Translations under genes and position numbers: made by a program
Notes under the pieces: generated by a model
What the model was told of the DNA's origin: nothing
Database searches by the model: none
The model's input: only the letters and a program-made list of their open reading frames with translations
Source of the DNA: Candidatus Stahliibacteriota bacterium
GTDB lineage: Bacteria; Hydrothermota; Tepidihabitantia; SM23-42
Length of the DNA: 7,565 nucleotides
Assembly (NCBI GenBank): GCA_030613445.1
Contig: JAUWLY010000131.1
Location: 1-7,565, forward strand
Reading direction: 5' to 3'
Part shown: piece by piece, positions 1 to 6,322 of the stretch
How positions within the stretch are numbered: position 1 is the stretch's first letter
Layout of the letters: every line of letters starts with the position of its first letter

Positions 1-802
1 TGTCTGTTGTGTGAATGATCGTACCGTTCATGCCGACAGCCCATCCTTCACTGCCGATAAAATCTACTGCTCTGAGGTAATAAGCACTGGCTGGCGCGGT
101 AATATTGTTCCAGTTTTGACCACCATCAGTCGTCTTCATGATAATCGGTGAATAGTCAGTTTCGTCACCACCAACAACAATGCCATCTAATAGGTTAAAG
201 AAGTGGACGTCAAAGAAGTCTTTAAAATCAGAAACCTGGTAAACAGAATCCCAGTTGATCCCGCCGTCAGTTGATTTAAGTATTAATCCTTGTCCCAGAA
301 GCATTGAATCAGGAGAGCCAGCAACTATCCAGCCATCCCATTGATTGACAAATGAAACACCATAGAATTCAGCACTGTACCATGGGGTAAAGTTCTGTTC
401 CCAAAAACCTCCACCGTCTTCAGTGCGACCTACAATGCCGTGCTGGCAAGTTGCCCAACCATAGTTTTGATCAATAAATTCAATACGCGTCGCGTATATT
501 GACAGACCAATCCACTGTCCATACCAGTCAAGTCCTCCATTGTCAGTGTGAAGGATTTCACCGATCATACCACATGTCCATGCAGTCATTTGGTCAACGC
601 AGCAAACATCGAAGAACTTTTTGGTGCCGACCGGTACATTCTGCCCTTGCCATGTAACGCCATTGTCAGTTGTATAGAAAATAAGCGCAGTATCATTACA
701 AACTGCCCAACCATGGGTATTATCAGGGGCTAGAGCTACGCCATGATAATTCAGCGCAAATGCTCCAGATATAATTGCCAGAATAATGATAAAACGTTTC
801 AT
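1..802 (-). CDS. Exported BNR/Ycf48-like beta-propeller protein (3' end cut by window)
   Basis: Only the first 267 residues are present; the frame is open to the window edge. The ATG at 802-800 is preceded by a perfect AGGAGG four bases upstream. Residues 1-16 are a typical Sec signal peptide (MKRF, a hydrophobic core, then AFA before LN). The rest is a run of repeats of about 40-50 residues. Each pairs a 'GWAVG'-type strand with an Asp-box-like turn (S/T-x-D-x-G-x-x-W): TTDNGVTW near 44-51, TDNGGLDW near 86-93, a degenerate TEDGGGFW near 127-134, STDGGINW near 177-184, TTDGGQNW near 224-231, and a sixth starting at 253. This pattern is that of Ycf48-like/BNR propellers (photosystem II stability factor-like annotations). 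In non-phototrophs such proteins are secreted or surface proteins of unknown ligand, so no photosynthetic role is implied. The missing end may carry more blades and a sorting domain. It lies 71 bp downstream of the C25 gene and is probably a separate or read-through unit. Confidence 0.85.
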   Translation of the reverse strand, partial: MKRFIIILAIISGAFALNYHGVALAPDNTHGWAVCNDTALIFYTTDNGVTWQGQNVPVGTKKFFDVCCVDQMTAWTCGMIGEILHTDNGGLDWYGQWIGLSIYATRIEFIDQNYGWATCQHGIVGRTEDGGGFWEQNFTPWYSAEFYGVSFVNQWDGWIVAGSPDSMLLGQGLILKSTDGGINWDSVYQVSDFKDFFDVHFFNLLDGIVVGGDETDYSPIIMKTTDGGQNWNNITAPASAYYLRAVDFIGSEGWAVGMNGTIIHTTD

Positions 803-806
803 ACTA

Positions 807-812
807 CCTCCT
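807..812 (-). promoter_or_regulatory. Shine-Dalgarno site of the BNR/Ycf48-like gene
   Basis: AGGAGG on the minus strand, separated by four bases (TAGT) from the ATG at 802-800. It fixes the start, and the encoded N-terminus is a good signal peptide. The LVIVD lipoprotein gene uses the same six bases with the same four-base spacing. Confidence 0.8.
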
Positions 813-830
813 AATATTAATTAGCTTACA

Positions 831-859
831 AATTTAGCTCAAAATTCCCATCTTGTAAA
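831..859 (-). promoter_or_regulatory. Possible sigma-70-type promoter for the BNR/Ycf48-like gene
   Basis: In the 71-bp spacer, TTTACA (854-859) and TAAATT (831-836) on the minus strand are exactly 17 bp apart. The first is one mismatch from TTGACA and the second two mismatches from TATAAT. The distance to the ATG at 802 leaves room for a short leader containing the AGGAGG site. The spacer is AT-rich, so chance matches are likely. I see no convincing hairpin-plus-U-tract terminator between 803 and 880, so read-through from the upstream genes is an alternative way of expressing this gene. Confidence 0.3.
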
Positions 860-873
860 GAGATAAATCTTTT

Positions 874-3800
874 CTATTTTAAAAAGATTACTTTTTCTAT
901 GGCATGAAAGCCTTCAGTTTCTAAACGAATAAAATAGACCCCAGCGGCAATTTTCTTACCGAGATCATTAGTACCGTACCAAGATACAGAAGTAGGCAGT
1001 AGGGAGTGGGCAGTAGGGAGCTCAAGATTTTTGACTAACCTTCCGCTTACGTCGAAAATTCTTAGAGTATTTTGGAATTTGGAGCTTGGAGCTTGGAACT
1101 TGATAGTTGTTATACCTCTAGCAGGGTTAGGATAGATCTCCAGCCTTAGCTTTTTCAATGACGTTTGGTCGTTCTCTTCCACTCCGGGGAAAGTATCTGG
1201 AGGATCTGTAGTGAATTTAATTGCACGGTTACTAACCAGAGGTGCTGCTCCAGCATCATACATATTATCGAATGTGTATTCCAAACCAATAGTATGCTCT
1301 TTGTTTTCAATGCCGACCGTTGCGTAATTGTGCCAGATATCGTCGTTAGTAATATCTTTGTACTGGAATAATATCTCACCATCTCCTGATACTGTAGGGT
1401 AATGTGCTGGGTCAAGAAGCACAATCTCAAAAGTCTGGAGTTCTGCAGGCATAGGGTTTATCGGGTTATGTATATGCTGTACCCGGGAATATTCGATAAT
1501 AAACTGATGATTTGATGAGTCAAACCAATAACACACACTCCCGCTTGAATCAGTGGCATTCGGATCAAGATCGTCCCAGAAAGGTCCAATAAGGAGTGGT
1601 GGCCCACCTGCAGCCGGGATATGCCAATTATACATATCTGCGATCCAGGTTGAGTCCATCGCTATATAACCATTAGAACATATAGAAATTTCATTGTAGG
1701 TATTACCATAGAATTTGAAACTGAACGGTAAACTTATGGTTTTTGTATCGTCCTTTTCAAGGTGTAACGTATCACCCGGACCACCCAATTCAGGGTCGAC
1801 TTCAATCCAGGTATAAGTCGGTCGTTCTGCATACCCAATATCAGTATCATCATAAGCATAATAGCCGTATTCATCAGGTCCTGAGGGCTCGCTTGTGCTA
1901 ACAATACCGATTATAATCTTAAAATCGATTGTGTCGCGGAAACTGTTATCACCGGATAAGACAGTCGTAAAACCTATTGGATGACCTGGAGCAATTGATG
2001 CAGCAGCGCTCACTACGAAGTGATTACTGCTGTTTGTTGAAGAATCATCGACCTGGATATTGCCGAATGTACCTATTGAGTCAATGACACTTACACCCGG
2101 GTTTCTTGATCTTAGAATACCAGATATATTGCTGCCAATAAGACCGCCCGAGTTCTTCAAAGAAATAATGAAGTCACTCGTTTCACCGGGTTCAAGAGCA
2201 TTGTTACCGCCGTCGAGAATTTGGTTCCATTGATAGACAAGGTCAGGTGCCTGGACTTCAAGCCAGATACTTGAGTTCCAAGTTCCCTGGGAGGAGGTTA
2301 TTTCAAGGTTGAATTTCGCCATGTGATCATGTTTTACGTTTGTTGACACATCAAAATCAAAAGGTGATGCATTAGCGGTTGCACCGGGTGCTATACTGCC
2401 ATATGATTTAAGAGAATCTGTAACAGTAATAAGCGGATCAGAAGTTGTCAGCTTTGCGGACACATTGGTGGCGGTAGTTGAGTTGCCAAAGTTACGTAAT
2501 GTGATGGTTATTGCTATGGGCTCACCCGGGTTGACTTCACCATTATTATTACCACCTGAATCATCAATAGAATGACTGTCATACCCCACATAGACAGATG
2601 ATGTATTGATCAGGCAATAACCCAGATAGGGTTTGAAATTATGCTTAGTAACTGTAACAAAAAGAGTATCTGAACTCTGAGTCGCAAAATTCAGTTCTGC
2701 ATTACCTGATGCGTCAGTGAATGTCACTTCCTTTACCTCGTTGTTTTTATATAGGCTGACCATTGCATCAATTACAGGCTGAGCGCTTGAATTCAACACT
2801 TGGACAGCCATATAATTTGAGCCCACAGGCATCGTGCTTACATGGCTAACAACAAATGTATCGGGTATATCGGTCCAGACATCGAGTGAGGGGTCGCCAA
2901 GCAGGTTGTAAGTATGAAAATAAAACGAACTTCCTGATGCCCATGCAGTATCTCCGGGGAAGTTCGCATAGACTTCCATCTTACCTCTATAAAGTGCAGG
3001 TCCAAGATCATAAATATGTTCTTCTAAAATACCCCAGTAAATGCCCATATCAAGGCAATTATTCCAACGGCTCGAAGTCGTTGCAGCTGATGCACCGAAA
3101 AAGGCTACTGCACCTTTGGGCGTTATTGGATTACCTGCTCTTACCCAGGCTTCGCCGAAACAGGTCGCATAACCAAAATTACCATTGAGACAGGTGATGC
3201 TTGTTACTACTGGTAGTTTCCATTCGTTTGATAAACCGATGACATCAGTATTGTGGAAATTTGGATATACCCATCCATCAGGGTCTGCAATCCCGCCACG
3301 GTAATTGACAAAGAGTACACCTTGATTTACTGAGTTTGTTATTTCTGTTGGAGCAGATATCGGTGGAAAATAAACAGTATCTATGGTATTAAATCCGTAT
3401 TCGTAGAACCTGTCTCTTACCCACCGTTTGGTCGCTATAGGCGTTGTCATTGTATCTATAGGGTAGTCTGCAGCAACCATCAGAACACGGGTGAACCATG
3501 AAGGGTCGTTCATGTATGGTGTTTGTTCATAACCAAGTATCTTGGCAATCATGGTGTTTAGCTCATTAACATTATTGGCTGGCAGTCTCCCGATCAGTAA
3601 TTCAGCGAGAAAATCATCACCATCAATAAGCGAATATGGATAGTCTGTGCGACTGACCGGAATAGCCGTTGAAGCAGGAGGGAGTTGAGGTGTATCGCCA
3701 ATCAATAAAACATACTCAGGCGGAGGCGACCACGTATGATATGCATTGGCTATATAATTCCTGATATCAGATGGCGTGGAGCCGGTCTCTGATAGTGGCT

Positions 3801-4350
3801 TTACAGATACGTGCCAGCCCTTTTTTTCCTTCCATTGGGCAAGCGGTAATACACTGTCATAAAAAGCGTCTGGGCATATGATAAGGAAGCCCAAAGGCTT
3901 TGATTCTCCAGACCCATGCAAATTCAGGAATAATGGCGCATACGCCTTTTTCAGTGATGGGGCGAGTGTGAGATTCTCTATTTGAGGGTAATAATTCAAT
4001 GTAATATCAATAGATTTGTATGAAGTAATGATATTTTCCTTTAAGAAGTTTGGCCATATGATAATAGGATATACTCGGCAGTCTCTTATGAATATCGGCT
4101 TATTCATTTGGATCGGTACAACATTCATAACTTGAGCATCTTTTTGGACTATTGCTTTTGTTTCTTCAGAGAACTGATATGTAAAACTCGGCTGCGCTTG
4201 GGCAATGATGAATCGAGTAATCGGTTGGTTCATTTGTTTGTTGTTAGCTGAGAACTCAACTAGGATTCGTGTTGCATAAGGATCTGATTCCAGAATTTCC
4301 ACATGGTTTACTTGGTTTGTGAAAGCAATTATAAGTAGCAATGAAATCAC
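874..4350 (-). CDS. C25 (gingipain-type) multidomain surface protein with type IX-like sorting domain
   Basis: A 1158-residue secreted protein. Residues 1-12 form a very short hydrophobic signal segment without a basic residue. Residues 15-140 resemble a C25 propeptide. Residues 154-497 are a Peptidase_C25 domain, with EYVLLIGDTPQLP (212-224), GDDFLAELLIGRLP (244-257), NYRGG (349-353), SITCLNGNF (384-392) and the closing NLLGDPSLDVW (482-492). Then come an Ig-like domain (about 500-590), two CARDB-like domains each starting with a GGNN...PGE turn (about 595-700 and 711-815), a NIDO-like beta domain (about 825-1048), and a Por/type IX-like sorting domain (1069-1158: IYPNPARG, DVSGRLVK, AAGVYFIRL). 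The nucleophile position is Cys387, but the His of the gingipain YxGHGS motif is Gly353, so protease activity is doubtful. The start is GTG at 4350-4348, overlapping the upstream stop as GTGA; an in-frame TGA a few codons upstream rules out a longer start nearby. It is the last gene of the five-gene row and is probably displayed on the cell surface. Confidence 0.88.
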   Translation of the reverse strand: MISLLLIIAFTNQVNHVEILESDPYATRILVEFSANNKQMNQPITRFIIAQAQPSFTYQFSEETKAIVQKDAQVMNVVPIQMNKPIFIRDCRVYPIIIWPNFLKENIITSYKSIDITLNYYPQIENLTLAPSLKKAYAPLFLNLHGSGESKPLGFLIICPDAFYDSVLPLAQWKEKKGWHVSVKPLSETGSTPSDIRNYIANAYHTWSPPPEYVLLIGDTPQLPPASTAIPVSRTDYPYSLIDGDDFLAELLIGRLPANNVNELNTMIAKILGYEQTPYMNDPSWFTRVLMVAADYPIDTMTTPIATKRWVRDRFYEYGFNTIDTVYFPPISAPTEITNSVNQGVLFVNYRGGIADPDGWVYPNFHNTDVIGLSNEWKLPVVTSITCLNGNFGYATCFGEAWVRAGNPITPKGAVAFFGASAATTSSRWNNCLDMGIYWGILEEHIYDLGPALYRGKMEVYANFPGDTAWASGSSFYFHTYNLLGDPSLDVWTDIPDTFVVSHVSTMPVGSNYMAVQVLNSSAQPVIDAMVSLYKNNEVKEVTFTDASGNAELNFATQSSDTLFVTVTKHNFKPYLGYCLINTSSVYVGYDSHSIDDSGGNNNGEVNPGEPIAITITLRNFGNSTTATNVSAKLTTSDPLITVTDSLKSYGSIAPGATANASPFDFDVSTNVKHDHMAKFNLEITSSQGTWNSSIWLEVQAPDLVYQWNQILDGGNNALEPGETSDFIISLKNSGGLIGSNISGILRSRNPGVSVIDSIGTFGNIQVDDSSTNSSNHFVVSAAASIAPGHPIGFTTVLSGDNSFRDTIDFKIIIGIVSTSEPSGPDEYGYYAYDDTDIGYAERPTYTWIEVDPELGGPGDTLHLEKDDTKTISLPFSFKFYGNTYNEISICSNGYIAMDSTWIADMYNWHIPAAGGPPLLIGPFWDDLDPNATDSSGSVCYWFDSSNHQFIIEYSRVQHIHNPINPMPAELQTFEIVLLDPAHYPTVSGDGEILFQYKDITNDDIWHNYATVGIENKEHTIGLEYTFDNMYDAGAAPLVSNRAIKFTTDPPDTFPGVEENDQTSLKKLRLEIYPNPARGITTIKFQAPSSKFQNTLRIFDVSGRLVKNLELPTAHSLLPTSVSWYGTNDLGKKIAAGVYFIRLETEGFHAIEKVIFLK
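991..1020. repeat. Heptanucleotide tandem repeat, 4 units (GTRGGSA)
   Basis: On the plus strand, four consecutive 7-bp units fill 992-1019: GTAGGCA, GTAGGGA, GTGGGCA and GTAGGGA, i.e. consensus GTRGGSA, also readable as two 14-bp units with one mismatch. It lies in the C25 gene and is translated from the minus strand as residues 1111-1120 (LPTAHSLLPT). That is a loop of the sorting domain between the DVSGRLVKNLE strand and the VSWYG strand. Confidence 0.8.
1072..1099. repeat. Heptanucleotide tandem repeat, 4 units (TTGGARY)
   Basis: On the plus strand, four consecutive 7-bp units fill 1072-1099: TTGGAAT, TTGGAGC, TTGGAGC and TTGGAAC, consensus TTGGARY. A decayed fifth unit (TTGATAG, 1100-1106) may follow. 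It is translated from the minus strand as residues 1084-1093 (KFQAPSSKFQ) in the sorting domain of the C25 protein, 52 bp from the other heptamer array. Confidence 0.8.
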
Positions 4351-5318
4351 TGTGCTGTCTCCTCAATTATGATTACAAGACCCATATCACGGTCAGCAGC
4401 GTAAATAGTGTCATGTCTTACATAAACTCCATTTGCATACGGTATTTCGATTTCGCCGTAAGAAATCGGTTCATAATGGTCTGCGATATCTATAACCTGT
4501 AGGCCACCTTCACCATCAGCGACAAAGGCTAAATTTCCGCTGACAAAAATATCATTAGCATAGTCTGGTGTGTCATATTGTCCGGTAAGAATCGGGTTTT
4601 GGGGGTTTGATACATCAATGATAATCAATCCGGCACGACCATCTGCGATATATGCATAGTCATCTTCAACAAAAACATTGCGGGCATTTGAAGGCGTGTC
4701 AAGCCAGCCGATAAGTGCTTCGCTGTCAGGTTTTGCGAGATTGAAGATATGTAGACCCATCTGTTCACAGGCGAGGAAGACGATTGAGTCGATTACATAT
4801 ATGCCCCTTACATCACCTGGCGTTGAGAATCTCCGTACAAAACTTGGATATTGGGGCAAGCTAACATCCTCAACCACGAACCAGTAACCGCCAGCTACAT
4901 AAACAAACATCGTGTCATTTTGAGGTGCGACGACACTGTAACCATAGTACCAGTTGTCTTCACCGACAAATACAGGGTTCTGTGGCTCTGCCACATTTAC
5001 TATCCTGACGCCACCTTGGCTGTGAGATACCGCGAGGTAAGCAAAAGTATCTCTTACTGCAATACCGACAATGCTTTTCTCACTCATGTACTCACCAATA
5101 ACAAAGGGGTTTTCTGAGTCGCTGATGTCAATAATCTGGAGACCTCCCTGATCATTAGCAACGTAGACCAGGTCATCAATTATGTCGAGGTCTTCAGCAT
5201 ATCCAGGCAGCGAGCAAGCACTCAATATCCTAAAGATATGAGCATTCTCATCTGGTATGGGGTGATGACAAGAGATAACGAGAGCTGCAAGAAAAATGAA
5301 GTAAACGGTTTTTTTCAT
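4347..5318 (-). CDS. LVIVD-repeat seven-bladed beta-propeller lipoprotein
   Basis: A 323-residue predicted lipoprotein. Residues 1-17 form a lipoprotein signal peptide: KK, a hydrophobic core, then lipobox V14-I-S-C17, with Cys17 the expected lipidated residue. The rest is about seven repeats of roughly 42 residues matching the LVIVD family pattern (YVADG..GL.IIDVS.P..P...G.Y.TP), beginning near residues 36, 80, 122, 168, 210, 252 and 293. The clearest are 50-77 (VYVANDQGGLQIIDIS) and 221-250 (AYIADGRAGLIIIDVS). Seven repeats fit a closed seven-bladed propeller. LVIVD proteins are common surface or periplasmic proteins whose ligands are mostly unknown, so no activity can be assigned. Its ATG has AGGAGG four bases upstream, and that site overlaps the stop codon of the barrel gene. 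Its own stop overlaps the GTG of the C25 gene. It is probably anchored to the outer membrane and may be a protein-interaction scaffold for its neighbours. Confidence 0.87.
   Translation of the reverse strand: MKKTVYFIFLAALVISCHHPIPDENAHIFRILSACSLPGYAEDLDIIDDLVYVANDQGGLQIIDISDSENPFVIGEYMSEKSIVGIAVRDTFAYLAVSHSQGGVRIVNVAEPQNPVFVGEDNWYYGYSVVAPQNDTMFVYVAGGYWFVVEDVSLPQYPSFVRRFSTPGDVRGIYVIDSIVFLACEQMGLHIFNLAKPDSEALIGWLDTPSNARNVFVEDDYAYIADGRAGLIIIDVSNPQNPILTGQYDTPDYANDIFVSGNLAFVADGEGGLQVIDIADHYEPISYGEIEIPYANGVYVRHDTIYAADRDMGLVIIIEETAQ
4359..4364 (-). promoter_or_regulatory. Shine-Dalgarno site deciding the GTG start of the C25 gene
   Basis: GAGGAG on the minus strand lies eight bases before GTG at 4350-4348, inside the last codons of the LVIVD gene. 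It supports the non-ATG start of the C25 gene, which forms a GTGA overlap with the preceding TGA stop and so suggests translational coupling. Confidence 0.7.
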
Positions 5319-5322
5319 CTAG

Positions 5323-5328
5323 CCTCCT
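5323..5328 (-). promoter_or_regulatory. Shine-Dalgarno site of the LVIVD gene overlapping the upstream stop
   Basis: AGGAGG on the minus strand starts inside the TAG stop (5329-5327) of the beta-barrel gene, reading TAGGAGG, and sits four bases before the ATG at 5318-5316. A ribosome ending the barrel gene therefore covers the next initiation site. Confidence 0.75.
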
Positions 5329-6322
5329 AATGATAAAAAGTCAAGCCAGCACCAATTTTGTACTTGGTATAGTCTTTTATTCTATCGATATCAACTGGTG
5401 ATATCCCAGATGCTGCATTTCGCCATTGCCATAAGAAAGACAGACGCAAGTACATGCCAATAAACATTTTCAGATCAGCAACCGTCGATAATTTATGCGT
5501 ATGGTCTTGACGACCAAAGTGCATTGAGTCAGCAGTGAATTCGGTTGCAAAGTTCTTGAACCCATAAGTATAACCTAATTTAATCCTTGTGGGTGCGAGT
5601 GTGTTAACCTCAAGTTTGATTTCACTGCTCAAAATATGTTGGCTATATGAGCCGTCTGGCGTAGGTTCTAGCCCCGTTGTAATACTCGCGGAGTCATTCT
5701 TGAGCGATTTATATCCGTAGCCAAACCAGAATGCTACCCTTTCATTTATGCTGATTTGCGAACCCAGGTTAATATTATGATAGCTGGCATCATATAGGTC
5801 GAACACCGAGATGTAATTATCCCAACCACGTTTATAACGCAGTTCCAGACGTATGGATGGTTTGGGTTTTACTGAGAGTTTGCCTGCCAGATTATGGTAT
5901 TTCACTTCGCATCCAATATAGTCGCTATTCTGTGCCTGAGGGTTTTTGTAATACCGTATAAGATAATTCGGGACAATTTGATACGATATCTTGATCGCGC
6001 ATTTGCCAAAAGATTGTCTGAGCCCGAACGACAGTCTTAAATAGTCCTTTTGGTTATTAAGCACATAATGGCTGGTTTTAACATTGGCATCAATGGTCGT
6101 TGTCTTCTGGTCGAAGAACTTATTACGTAGGTAGAGCTGGAGATTTGAACCGATAATAAGGTCATCATAAGTTTCAAAAGGAAAGCGGTAGGCGCGAACC
6201 GAGTTGACAAAATCATCGATATATTGATCTGAATAGGAAAACACGTTGTTATCATAGATGAAATCTGTGGTGAAACGATAAGAGTAATCCCAGACTGCAA
6301 TTAGCAAGATGAGTAAATTCAT
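5327..6322 (-). CDS. Predicted outer-membrane beta-barrel protein, family not recognised
   Basis: A 331-residue protein when started at the ATG at 6322-6320. The frame extends upstream to an ATG at 6397, but those 25 residues are polar and lie wholly within the preceding gene. The ATG at 6322 instead gives a hydrophobic N-terminus (MNLLILLIAV) and a 4-nt ATGA overlap with the preceding TGA, so it is preferred. No strong Shine-Dalgarno is visible, which suggests coupled translation. After the short signal peptide the sequence alternates polar and hydrophobic residues in about 14 strand-like segments rich in Tyr, Phe and Trp, such as DYLRLSFGLRQSFG, VAFWFGYGYKS, MYLRLSFLWQWRN and the last strand KYKIGAGLTFYH. 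It has no long hydrophobic helix after the signal. This is the pattern of an outer-membrane barrel. A porin, a polymer-export channel, or an adapter barrel for a secretion system are all possible. I do not recognise the family. Its position after a poly-gamma-glutamate gene suggests a role in moving or holding that polymer, by inference only. Confidence 0.8.
   Translation of the reverse strand: MNLLILLIAVWDYSYRFTTDFIYDNNVFSYSDQYIDDFVNSVRAYRFPFETYDDLIIGSNLQLYLRNKFFDQKTTTIDANVKTSHYVLNNQKDYLRLSFGLRQSFGKCAIKISYQIVPNYLIRYYKNPQAQNSDYIGCEVKYHNLAGKLSVKPKPSIRLELRYKRGWDNYISVFDLYDASYHNINLGSQISINERVAFWFGYGYKSLKNDSASITTGLEPTPDGSYSQHILSSEIKLEVNTLAPTRIKLGYTYGFKNFATEFTADSMHFGRQDHTHKLSTVADLKMFIGMYLRLSFLWQWRNAASGISPVDIDRIKDYTKYKIGAGLTFYH

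Noticed and set aside
548..733. 61-codon plus-strand open frame near the left end
   Set aside because: It is antisense to the BNR/Ycf48-like gene, whose signal peptide, ribosome binding site and Asp-box repeats are clear.
861..894. AT-rich inverted repeat (AAAAAG ... CTTTTT) at the end of the C25 gene as a terminator
   Set aside because: The six-base stem is almost all A-T with a four-base loop, lies within the last codons, and lacks a GC-rich stem followed by a T run.
991..1099. Heptamer arrays as a CRISPR array or recombination attachment site
   Set aside because: Units are 7 bp and contiguous, without spacers. There is no cas gene, integrase or flanking dyad, so they are simple tandem repeats in coding DNA.
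1155..1430. 91-codon minus-strand open frame overlapping the C25 gene, and its antisense partner at 1165-1371
   Set aside because: They overlap the NIDO-like domain in other frames and show no protein-like features. The same reasoning removes the 87-codon minus frame at 6037-6300 within the barrel gene.
2856..3188. 110-codon plus-strand open frame inside the C25 gene
   Set aside because: It lies fully antisense to well-conserved C25 domain sequence, is rich in Arg and Tyr with no domain pattern, and has no clear ribosome binding site. It is a shadow of the real frame.
4678..5117. Two plus-strand open frames (4678-4887 and 4851-5117) opposite the LVIVD gene
   Set aside because: Both are antisense to clear LVIVD repeats and show no recognisable protein features.
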